DNA from: Vagococcus intermedius
Lineage (GTDB): Bacteria; Bacillota; Bacilli; Lactobacillales; Vagococcaceae
Length of the DNA stretch: 64,000 nucleotides
Direction of reading: 5' to 3'
Assembly (NCBI RefSeq): GCF_029144185.1
Contig: NZ_CP110232.1
Location: 1,880,164-1,944,163 of the forward strand
The translations under genes were made by a program, and so were the position numbers. Shown piece by piece: positions 32,528-40,070 of this stretch (positions within the stretch are counted from its first letter, which is position 1; each line of letters starts with the position of its first letter). The notes under the pieces were generated by a model. It made no database searches. It was not told the DNA's origin and worked only from the letters and a program-made list of their open reading frames with translations.

Positions 32528-32544
32528 GCGTCATAATATGACGC
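32528..32544. promoter_or_regulatory. Perfect 17-bp palindrome, candidate operator
   Basis: GCGTCATAATATGACGC, preceded on the minus strand by TTGCG, lies upstream of the 31160-32464 gene. The promoter of the 62595 gene has a related element (TTGCGACGTATATTGTCG on the minus strand). Confidence 0.6.
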
Positions 32545-32548
32545 AAAA

Positions 32549-32577
32549 AAGCCTTACATAAAATAGTAAGGCTTTTT
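32549..32577 (-). terminator. Terminator of the polyol operon
   Basis: AAGCCTTAC / GTAAGGCTT stem with 8-nt loop and T-tract directly after the transketolase gene. It almost touches the 17-bp palindrome. Confidence 0.82.
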
Positions 32578-32589
32578 TACTAACAGATA

Positions 32590-34575
32590 TTAAAGAGAGT
32601 GATAGGCTTCTGTCACTTTATCAACTGTAAAACCAAATAATGACAGTAACTCATCAGCTGGTGCACTTTCACCATATCTCTCAATACTCAGAGATATTCC
32701 GGTTGTTCCAACATATTCAGACCAACCAAATCTAGTGCCCATTTCTATACTGACACGTTTCGTTAAGTGTTTAGGCAAGATACTTTCTTGGTAGTCTTTA
32801 GATTGTTTTTCAAATAGCTCCCAAGAAGGCATTGAAACTACTTTTACTTGAATACCTTGTTTTGCCAATTCTTGTTGTGCTTCAATTGCTAAATTAACCT
32901 CAGAACCCGATGCTAACAACAACCCTTCTGCTTCTGAATCAGATACAATATAAGCACCTTTAGAAACACCTGTTGTAATATATTCTTGTGAATTTTTTAA
33001 AACGGCTAAATTTTGACGCGTCACAATTAAAGCTGTTGGTGTCTCTTTACTCTCCAATGCTACTTGCCAGGCTGCTTGCATTTCTTTAGCATCAGCAGGT
33101 CTAATAACATTAACATTTGGCATAGAACGTAACCCCGCTAGTTGCTCAATCGGTTCATGCGTGGGGCCATCTTCCCCGACTGCAATCGAATCATGAGAAA
33201 AAATGTATATAACAGGTAACTTCATTAGTGCCGCCATCCTAATAGCTGGTTTTAAATAATCTGAAAATACTAAGAAAGTCGAGATATACGGACGAACACC
33301 ACCATGTAAATACATCCCATTAGCGATAGCACCCATAGCAAACTCTCTAACACCAAACCAAATATTTTTATTTCCATATTTTCCTGGCATAAAATCTCCA
33401 CCATTTTTTTGATAGGTTAAATTAGAACAGAATAAATCTGCTGACCCACCTACTAAAGAAGGAACTTGACTGGCAATGTCATTCAATAACTTAGATGATG
33501 AGACTCTAGTTGCTTCGTTAGTATCTTCAGCTATCGGGCTAAAATTTAAAAGGCTTGGTTCATAATCAAAATTCACGGCCTTTTCTAATCTTTCATAGTC
33601 AGCCGGGTACTCTTCTTTATAATCATTTAAGAGCGATAACCACTTATTATATTCTTGATCGCCTTTAGCACCAATTTTTAATGTATGTTTTTTCACCTCA
33701 TCTGGAATAAAAAAGCTTTCTTCAATAGGCCAGCCATAACTTTCTTTAGTCAAGATACTTTCTTCTGCTCCTAGTGGCGAACCATGAGAAGAAGAAGTTC
33801 CTTGTTTATTTGGTGAGCCAAAACCTATTGTTGTCTTAACTTCAATAAGTGTTGGACGCTCTGTATCCGATTTAGCTTTTTTTAATGCTTCATTAATCTC
33901 TAATAAACCATTCCCATTCTCCACATGAATCACTTGCCAACCATAAGATTTATAGCGCTGAGAAACATTTTCAGAAAATGATTTATTCAACTCTCCATCA
34001 AGTGAGATGTCATTACTATCATACAACACAATTAACTTATCTAATTTCAAATGACCAGCCAAAGAAGAGGCTTCACCTGACACCCCCTCCATTAAATCGC
34101 CATCTCCACATATCGCATATGTATAATGATCGATCAACTTAAAGTTAGGTTTATTATAGGTGGCTCCCATATGGGCTTCTGCTATTGCAACTCCTACTGC
34201 TGAAGCAATTCCTTGACCTAAAGGGCCACTTGTTGCATCGACACCTTTGGTGTGACCAAATTCTGGATGGCCTGGAGTTTTACTTCCTAGTTGTCTAAAA
34301 TTCTTCAACTCTGTCAGTGTCATTTCTGGATAACCATACAAATGTAGTAGCGTATACAGCATAGATGAACCATGCCCCGCTGCTAAAACAAAGCGATCAC
34401 GATTTAACCATTCTGAATGATTAGGTGAAAATTTTAAAAAATCAGACCATAGAGTGTAAGCCATAGGTGCTGATCCTAAAGGCATACCTGGATGACCTGA
34501 TTTTGATTTTTCAATAATATCTATACAAAGTGTTCTGATTGTATCTACTGTCAATTGGGAAATAGGCTTAGTCAT
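32590..34575 (-). CDS. tkt: Transketolase
   Basis: The 661-residue enzyme has the full transketolase layout. The TPP-binding domain shows GHPGMPLGSAPMAYTLW and CGDGDLMEGVSGEA (the GDG...N-type motif). The Pyr domain shows GVREFAMGAIANGM and IFSHDSIAVGEDGPTHEP. The C-terminal domain contains LIVTRQNLAVL. It transfers two-carbon units between pentose and hexose phosphates. Being last in an operon with a polyol PTS and an SDR dehydrogenase, it probably handles pentulose-5-phosphate from the imported polyol, so it may be a pathway-specific second copy. Confidence 0.95.
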   Translation of the reverse strand: MTKPISQLTVDTIRTLCIDIIEKSKSGHPGMPLGSAPMAYTLWSDFLKFSPNHSEWLNRDRFVLAAGHGSSMLYTLLHLYGYPEMTLTELKNFRQLGSKTPGHPEFGHTKGVDATSGPLGQGIASAVGVAIAEAHMGATYNKPNFKLIDHYTYAICGDGDLMEGVSGEASSLAGHLKLDKLIVLYDSNDISLDGELNKSFSENVSQRYKSYGWQVIHVENGNGLLEINEALKKAKSDTERPTLIEVKTTIGFGSPNKQGTSSSHGSPLGAEESILTKESYGWPIEESFFIPDEVKKHTLKIGAKGDQEYNKWLSLLNDYKEEYPADYERLEKAVNFDYEPSLLNFSPIAEDTNEATRVSSSKLLNDIASQVPSLVGGSADLFCSNLTYQKNGGDFMPGKYGNKNIWFGVREFAMGAIANGMYLHGGVRPYISTFLVFSDYLKPAIRMAALMKLPVIYIFSHDSIAVGEDGPTHEPIEQLAGLRSMPNVNVIRPADAKEMQAAWQVALESKETPTALIVTRQNLAVLKNSQEYITTGVSKGAYIVSDSEAEGLLLASGSEVNLAIEAQQELAKQGIQVKVVSMPSWELFEKQSKDYQESILPKHLTKRVSIEMGTRFGWSEYVGTTGISLSIERYGESAPADELLSLFGFTVDKVTEAYHSL

Positions 34576-34656
34576 GATAAAAATTCTCCTTTTATGTCAC
34601 TATATTTATAACAAAAAGATAGAAACAAGAACTGTCTCTATCTTCAATTATCACTA

Positions 34657-35082
34657 TTACACTTCACTATTAAATAAAGAAGTAAAAATTTCTTTTGTCG
34701 GGGCTTTTACAAGCTCCTCGACAAAAGATGGATCAGATAATTTAATAGCCAATTCTTGCAGTAGGATTAAATGATCGTTATCCTTTCCAGCAATCCCAAT
34801 GATAATATAGGCTATATTATCATCATATTGGATGCCCTTTGGAAAATGCAATACTGAAATCCCTGATGAATTCACATACTTTTTAGCATCACTTAAGCCG
34901 TGAGGAATAGCAATACCATTACCGATATACGTGATGTCTGTCGCTTCCTTAGCTAACATTGATTCAATATAAGGTTCTTCAATTAGACCGTCTTTCAGTA
35001 AAACATCACCTGCTAAACGAATAGCCTCTTCTTTTTTTGTGCTTTCTAAACCAAACAAAATATTCTCCATATTTACTTGCAT
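34657..35082 (-). CDS. PTS EIIA component, mannitol/fructose type
   Basis: A 141-residue soluble phosphocarrier of the EIIA-Mtl/Fru fold, with the active histidine in GIAIPHGLSD near residue 60 and the usual LLQELAIKLSDP helix. It overlaps the 3' end of the EIICB gene by 10 nt, so the two are translationally coupled and form one transporter. Confidence 0.9.
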   Translation of the reverse strand: MQVNMENILFGLESTKKEEAIRLAGDVLLKDGLIEEPYIESMLAKEATDITYIGNGIAIPHGLSDAKKYVNSSGISVLHFPKGIQYDDNIAYIIIGIAGKDNDHLILLQELAIKLSDPSFVEELVKAPTKEIFTSLFNSEV

Positions 35083-36503
35083 GAACTAACTTCCCCTTCC
35101 AATAGATCTGCTACTAGAATATCATATTCCGGGTCGTTTAAAAACGATTTCACTGTTCTGACGACTGCATTAGGTGCTGCTAAGACTGCTCTGTCATACA
35201 AATTTTCATGTGTTACAATTACTTTTACATCCTTTGGTACACTATCTACAGCAAAGTTTTCAACTTGAATGTCCAAACCTGCCTCTCTTACTTTCTTTTT
35301 AACAATACCACTTCCCATGGCACTCGAACCAATTCCGGCATCACAGGCAAAGACAATCAATTTTATATCTTCAACTTTATAACTATTCTTTATTACTGAA
35401 TTAGATTGTCCTTTTTTTTCAACTGGTACACCTAACATCTCACCAATATCATCACTCAATGATACGTCTTCTTCTTCACCAGATGATTTATCAATTTTTA
35501 AGAAGAATGCAGCAATGAAGAAACTAGCCGCAATCCCTGCCAAAATCCCTAGTAAGACTGAAATAGCTCCTCCTTTTGGTAACATAATTATAAAAGAAAT
35601 AATACTCCCTGGATGAGGATATCCTGCTAAACCAGCTTTTAAAAGTACCCAAACGATAATTTGAGCAATCCCGCCACCAATCACTGCTAAAAACATAACT
35701 GGTTTCATAAGGACGTATGGGAAATATACTTCATGAATCCCACCTACAAATTGAATTAATAACGCTGAAGGTGCAGATTTCTTACTATTTCCTTTACCAA
35801 AATATGAATACGCTAACAAAATACCAGCACCAGGAGCCGGACTAGAAACTAGCATATAAAAGAGTGTTTTGCCACCATGTTCCAATATTTCAGCTGCTCC
35901 TAAAGGAACAAAAATACCTTGATCAATCGCATTATTTAAAAATAAGACTTTAGCTGGTTCGATAATAATTGCTAATAAAGGTAACAATTTAGCATCAATA
36001 ATAACATTGATCCCAGCTGTTGCAGCATTGGTTGCAGCACCTATAAATGGTCCCACAATATAAAAGGAGACAACTGCCATCAACATACCAACTATCCCAA
36101 TTGAAAAATTATTAACTAACATTTCAAAACCGGATTTTATTTTACCTTCCAATAATTCATCCACTTTTTTGATAACAACTGCTCCGATCGGACCTAAAAT
36201 CATAGCGGCTAAAAACATCGGAATTTCTGATCCAAAAATAGCTCCTGAAGCAGCAACAACTCCTGCCACTGCCCCTCTTTGGCCATAGATCATACGACCG
36301 CCAGTAAACGCTATCAATATAGGTAATAAAAATTGAAGCATTGGCCCTATCATTGTCGCTAAGTCCTTATTAGGAAACCATCCTGAATCAAGAAAGAGGG
36401 CTGTGATTAAGCCCCATGCTATAAATGCACCAATATTTGGTATAACCATACCAGCTAAAAAGCCACCAAACTTCTGAATCTTCATTTTAAAATCCATAGT
36501 CAT
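35073..36503 (-). CDS. PTS EIICB transporter, mannitol family
   Basis: A 476-residue membrane protein with an EIIC domain (about 1-340, around eight helices, with the family motif GGIHEVYFPYVLM) and an EIIB domain (about 380-470, phospho-cysteine in FACDAGIGSSAMGSG). It belongs to the MtlA family, but members of this family also carry arabitol, ribitol and other polyols. The neighbouring dehydrogenase is an SDR rather than MtlD, and a transketolase is present, so mannitol is not the best guess. Confidence 0.88.
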   Translation of the reverse strand: MTMDFKMKIQKFGGFLAGMVIPNIGAFIAWGLITALFLDSGWFPNKDLATMIGPMLQFLLPILIAFTGGRMIYGQRGAVAGVVAASGAIFGSEIPMFLAAMILGPIGAVVIKKVDELLEGKIKSGFEMLVNNFSIGIVGMLMAVVSFYIVGPFIGAATNAATAGINVIIDAKLLPLLAIIIEPAKVLFLNNAIDQGIFVPLGAAEILEHGGKTLFYMLVSSPAPGAGILLAYSYFGKGNSKKSAPSALLIQFVGGIHEVYFPYVLMKPVMFLAVIGGGIAQIIVWVLLKAGLAGYPHPGSIISFIIMLPKGGAISVLLGILAGIAASFFIAAFFLKIDKSSGEEEDVSLSDDIGEMLGVPVEKKGQSNSVIKNSYKVEDIKLIVFACDAGIGSSAMGSGIVKKKVREAGLDIQVENFAVDSVPKDVKVIVTHENLYDRAVLAAPNAVVRTVKSFLNDPEYDILVADLLEGEVSSCK

Positions 36504-36529
36504 TCTCCTCTTTATTAAATGTATGTAAC

Positions 36530-37306
36530 TTAAAACATGCTATCTCCACCATTTAAATTTAACGCTTGACCTGTAATATAATCTGCCTCATCACTTAATA
36601 AAAAGCAAACAGCTTTAGCAATATCTTCTAGTGTCCCTAAACGTCTTAATGGTATTTTATTTTTAAAATAATCCATTACCATATCTGGTTCTAAATTTCT
36701 TTTTTTACCATAATCTACTTTTTGTTGATCCCACATTGGTGTGTAAATAACACCTGGACAAACACTGTTAACACGTATTCCCATTGGGGCAAACTCGGCT
36801 GACAATGATTGTGTCAAACCAATGACACCAAATTTACTTGAACAATATGCCTGATAATGACTCGTCCCAATTTTACCTGACTGTGAGGACATATTAACAA
36901 TACTACCTTTACCTTTTTCAAGCATTTGCGTTATTGCTTCTTTACAGCATAAAAACTGTCCTTTTAAATTGATGTTCAGTGTTTGATCCCATAATTCTTC
37001 CGTATGTTCAAAGAATGGCGTAATTTTGGATATTCCCGCATTATTCACCCAATAATCAACTAAACCATATTTTTCCTTAACAATAGCTCCGACTTCTTGA
37101 ATATTTTTCATATCAGTCACATCTAATTGCAAAGCTAGGGCCTGTCCGCCATTATTTAAAATATCAGTTACAACATGCTCTGCACCTGCCAAATTAATAT
37201 CTGTCACAACTACTTTAGCACCTTCTTTAGCTAACTGATGACAAATACCTTCACCTAATCCACTTGCTCCGCCTGTAACTAGAGCTACTTTATCTGTAAA
37301 TTTCAT
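36530..37306 (-). CDS. SDR-family polyol(-phosphate) dehydrogenase
   Basis: A 258-residue classical short-chain dehydrogenase with cofactor motif TGGASGLGEG (residues about 12-21), NNAG near 89, catalytic Ser in NMSSQSGK near 141, and YxxxK in YQAYCSSKFG near 155-159. The end is a typical TGQALNLNGG. In this operon it should oxidise the imported polyol phosphate to a ketose phosphate. I start at 37306, with GGAGGGAGC 7-8 nt upstream. First gene of dehydrogenase-EIICB-EIIA-transketolase. Confidence 0.87.
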   Translation of the reverse strand: MKFTDKVALVTGGASGLGEGICHQLAKEGAKVVVTDINLAGAEHVVTDILNNGGQALALQLDVTDMKNIQEVGAIVKEKYGLVDYWVNNAGISKITPFFEHTEELWDQTLNINLKGQFLCCKEAITQMLEKGKGSIVNMSSQSGKIGTSHYQAYCSSKFGVIGLTQSLSAEFAPMGIRVNSVCPGVIYTPMWDQQKVDYGKKRNLEPDMVMDYFKNKIPLRRLGTLEDIAKAVCFLLSDEADYITGQALNLNGGDSMF

Positions 37307-37331
37307 ATTAATTGCTCCCTCCACAACCTTT

Positions 37332-37357
37332 AAGAGGTAATGACGTCGTTACCTCTT
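37332..37357. promoter_or_regulatory. 26-bp palindromic operator downstream of the polyol promoter
   Basis: AAGAGGTAA and TTACCTCTT arms surround GACGTC, nearly perfect over 26 bp. It lies between the -10 and the start codon of the dehydrogenase gene, so a bound repressor would block elongation. Confidence 0.7.
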
Positions 37358-37365
37358 TGAGATAT

Positions 37366-37393
37366 ATATTAGCACAATCTAATTAATTGTCAA
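37366..37393 (-). promoter_or_regulatory. Promoter of the polyol operon
   Basis: TTGACA, 16 nt, TAATAT on the minus strand, ending 9 nt before the 26-bp palindrome. Confidence 0.7.
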
Positions 37394-37463
37394 CGAAATA
37401 TTCTTTATTTCCTTATGTTAACTTATGTACAAACTATTATAACTACGTTATAATGAAAAATAA

Positions 37464-37479
37464 GTAACGATGTCATAAC
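37464..37479. promoter_or_regulatory. Second operator half-match upstream of the GntR gene
   Basis: GTAACGATGTCATAAC shares the GTAACGA..GTCAT arrangement of the 26-bp operator and lies 16 nt before the GntR start codon. It suggests autoregulation. Confidence 0.5.
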
Positions 37480-37495
37480 AAGAGAGGTATCAACT

Positions 37496-38254
37496 TTGGA
37501 AAATAAATTGCAACAAAACTGCTTAAAAAATGGTCCAATTCCTTTATACTATCAACTAAAAGAGTTGATTATCGAAAATATAAATAATGGTAACTATCCG
37601 ATCAACAAAAAAATTCCCACTGAAAAAGAGCTTATGACTTCTTTTGATGTAAGCCGTACAACTGTTAGGCAAGCTATCGATATCTTAGTAAATGATGGAC
37701 AACTAGAGCGACGTCGAGGAATTGGTACTTTCGTATCAGAACCAAATAAAAAATTAAATACCCTAGACTTAAAAGAACTAAATAGCTACATGGATATATT
37801 AGAAAAACAAGGATTACAAGGTAAGACTACTGTTCTTGAACAAACTATTGTCCAAGCAACTCCTTTTTTAACAAAAATTTTTGGTAAACATTATCAACAA
37901 TTTTATCGTTTAGAAAGATTACGCTATGTTGATAAGAATCCATCATTACTCGTTACAACTTATGTTCCTTATGAACGTTTTCCTAATTTATATCATTATG
38001 ATTTTAGTCAAGTTTCGCTGTTCGATACGCTAAAAAAAGACTACGCTGTCAAGATAAAATACGCTACCAAAACATTTAATGCTATGAATGTAAATCAAAG
38101 CGATGCTAAATTTTTAAAAATCAGTGAGCATAATGCTATTCAATTAGTCAAAACAGTCACATATGATCATGATGATACTCCGATAGAGTATTCATTATCA
38201 AGAGATCGTGGAGATCTATCAAGATTTAATATCACGCTTACTTATAATGATTAA
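37496..38254 (+). CDS. GntR/HutC-family regulator of the polyol operon
   Basis: A 252-residue regulator with GntR winged helix (PLYYQLKELIIENINNG, IPTEKELMTSFDVSRTTVRQ) and a UTRA domain (about 90-250). The start is TTG at 37496 with AGAGAGGT about 7 nt upstream. It is divergent from the dehydrogenase-PTS-transketolase operon, and palindromes lie at both promoters, so it most likely represses both and is released by a polyol or ketose phosphate. Confidence 0.87.
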   Translation: MENKLQQNCLKNGPIPLYYQLKELIIENINNGNYPINKKIPTEKELMTSFDVSRTTVRQAIDILVNDGQLERRRGIGTFVSEPNKKLNTLDLKELNSYMDILEKQGLQGKTTVLEQTIVQATPFLTKIFGKHYQQFYRLERLRYVDKNPSLLVTTYVPYERFPNLYHYDFSQVSLFDTLKKDYAVKIKYATKTFNAMNVNQSDAKFLKISEHNAIQLVKTVTYDHDDTPIEYSLSRDRGDLSRFNITLTYND

Positions 38255-38259
38255 TAAAA

Positions 38260-38294
38260 AAACTTTTCCATTAAAATAATGGAAAAGTTTTTTT
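38260..38294. terminator. Bidirectional terminator
   Basis: AAACTTTTCCATT / AATGGAAAAGTTT, 13-bp stem with 5-nt loop and A/T-tracts, between convergent stops at 38254 and 38293. Confidence 0.87.
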
Positions 38295-39333
38295 ATTCAA
38301 CACTAAAATGATGAATTTTATTATATTGACGCCCAATTGCTACATCTAAAGTTTGTTTTTTATTATTATAAACCCCACTCCACTGAGTAGCATCATCTTC
38401 CTCTTGCTTATTTGTACTAACCGCTTTTAATAAATTCATTGAATCTGCTAATTCCAACTGCCCTTTTTTATCTTTTAAAGTCGTCATAATTTTCTTGTAA
38501 CGATCTTGACCTTTTCCTTGATTGAACTTCTTACCTGGTGTTAGATAAAAATTAGTCGCACCAAAATACTTATCTTCAGGTGTTAAAATAGTCATTTTAT
38601 TATTAATATACTCAACAATTACTGTCTTACCACTGGCATCAGTAATTTGATAATGGTAAGCCACACCAGCTGAGTCATGCATATCATATTTCTTTAATAA
38701 CTCAATCGCCTCATCCACATTAGCAGCCTTATCTAAAACTAAACGAATGGCCGTTGTACTGGTAATATCAACTTTTTCTGTTTGTTGATTAGTTGGCGCG
38801 TCATGTAATAACAAAATCCCCATAGCAACTCCTTTTTCATTTACCCCATCTAATGGTATATAAGGTGCTGCCAAACTAAACAATCGATCACTTATTTTAT
38901 CTAAGGCATTTTCACCATAACCTAAAAATTCTAAATTGACCATCGAGATACTCTTATACCCAGTTTCAGGAGCTGTTCTAACTAAAACTGAAGGAGAAAA
39001 ACCTAAATCAAAGTTTCTCCCAAATATCGGGTCACCTTTTTCATTGATTGCATTAAATGTGCTACATCCTAAATCAGGAATATCAATAGCCAGAGGAATT
39101 CCTTTTAATAATTGCTTGGAAACATATTCGACTAATTCTTGATCGTTATTGACCCCTGTTTCTAAAAATTTATCAAAACCATAATCTGCTTTAAAATTCA
39201 TCTCATAAAAACCATAATCATCTACTTTCTTGACAGCTATCAAGGTTTGTATTTCTTTTCTAAATAACAGTCCTAACCCAACAACAGCTAAAATGACCGC
39301 TGCTAACAAACTTACTAAAATCTTCTTTAACAT
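38293..39333 (-). CDS. Membrane-anchored Ntn amide hydrolase (choloylglycine hydrolase/NAAA-like)
   Basis: A 346-residue protein with one N-terminal membrane helix (about 5-25) and an extracytoplasmic Ntn-hydrolase domain. The nucleophile should be the cysteine of LGCSTFNA near residue 90, followed by the conserved GRNFDL about 15 residues on. Later blocks (GVNEKGVAMGILLL, STTAIRLVLDKAANVDEAI, GATNFY) follow the linear-amide C-N hydrolase family. Bile-salt hydrolases start directly at Cys2, whereas here the Cys is internal. Processing would therefore have to expose it, as in NAAA/AAT-type enzymes. The substrate is unknown. It follows the TetR gene by 9 nt. Confidence 0.78.
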   Translation of the reverse strand: MLKKILVSLLAAVILAVVGLGLLFRKEIQTLIAVKKVDDYGFYEMNFKADYGFDKFLETGVNNDQELVEYVSKQLLKGIPLAIDIPDLGCSTFNAINEKGDPIFGRNFDLGFSPSVLVRTAPETGYKSISMVNLEFLGYGENALDKISDRLFSLAAPYIPLDGVNEKGVAMGILLLHDAPTNQQTEKVDITSTTAIRLVLDKAANVDEAIELLKKYDMHDSAGVAYHYQITDASGKTVIVEYINNKMTILTPEDKYFGATNFYLTPGKKFNQGKGQDRYKKIMTTLKDKKGQLELADSMNLLKAVSTNKQEEDDATQWSGVYNNKKQTLDVAIGRQYNKIHHFSVE

Positions 39334-39342
39334 TATCTTCTC

Positions 39343-39876
39343 CTATTCAATCAATTGATATAATTTTTCAATTACTTTTCGTGTGTCAACCCGATCCAAT
39401 GGTGCTACATCAAACCATGTAGCATGATATAACCCTTGCATCGCTAATCTGACAATTGTCCCATTTAAAGGATCAATCCCATCATGTTCCAAATGATTTT
39501 GAATTTTACTATAATCTGAACGAACTTTTTCAATCAGTTGATGGTCAATCATCACATTCGCTCGAACAGCTACATTTAAACGCATTCCTTGTTCCATATC
39601 CTCAATCAACGAATCTAATAAAGCACGCGTCCACCGTCCTTTCAAAACTTTAGCACTCTCTGCACGCTGAATAACACCTGCAGTAAAATCTTCGTGAATG
39701 TCACTTGCCAATGCAGCTAGTAAACTCTCTTTTGTCGGAAAATAGTACAATAGCCCACCTTTACTAATTTCTGCTTTTTTAGCTACCATTTCTAAAGAAA
39801 AATTGCCACCATATTCATCAATCAACTCACTCGTTGCATGATAAATACGTTGCTTTTTCAACTCTGCTTTTTTCAT
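39343..39876 (-). CDS. TetR-family regulator
   Basis: A 177-residue regulator with the TetR HTH (ELIDEYGGNFSLEMVAKKAE, GGLLYYFPTKESLLAAL) and a helical C-terminal domain. I start at 39876, with AAGGAGT about 7 nt upstream, rather than at an in-frame GTG at 39885. It is the first gene of an operon with the amide hydrolase. Upstream, TTGACT, 17 nt, TAAAAT forms a promoter and a direct repeat GACGG..GACGG just after the -10 may be its operator. Confidence 0.85.
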   Translation of the reverse strand: MKKAELKKQRIYHATSELIDEYGGNFSLEMVAKKAEISKGGLLYYFPTKESLLAALASDIHEDFTAGVIQRAESAKVLKGRWTRALLDSLIEDMEQGMRLNVAVRANVMIDHQLIEKVRSDYSKIQNHLEHDGIDPLNGTIVRLAMQGLYHATWFDVAPLDRVDTRKVIEKLYQLIE

Positions 39877-40019
39877 CGTACACACTCCTTTTAAAAAAAC
39901 CGTCCAGCCGTCTTTTTTTATTTTAATTTAACATTTTCATAAAGTCAACCTGTTAGTTTGTATTTAATGGACAAAAACTAGATATTAATCATTATAAATC
40001 TTACTAAAAAACAAAAAAG

Positions 40020-40034
40020 GGAGCTAACAGCTCC
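40020..40034 (-). terminator. Second terminator after the helicase gene
   Basis: GGAGCT/AGCTCC hairpin followed on the minus strand by a U-rich stretch; backs up the hairpin at 40052-40070. Confidence 0.7.
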
Positions 40035-40051
40035 ATACTTATACAAAAAAT

Positions 40052-40070
40052 GCCTACTAATTTAGTAGGC
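40052..40070 (-). terminator. Terminator overlapping the end of the helicase gene
   Basis: GCCTACTAA / TTAGTAGGC, 9-bp stem with one-nt centre, then a U-run on the minus strand. The stop codon of the helicase gene lies in the stem. Confidence 0.82.

Noticed and set aside
35073-36503. Naming the transporter mtlA
   Set aside because: No mtlD nearby; the SDR and transketolase neighbours point to another polyol.
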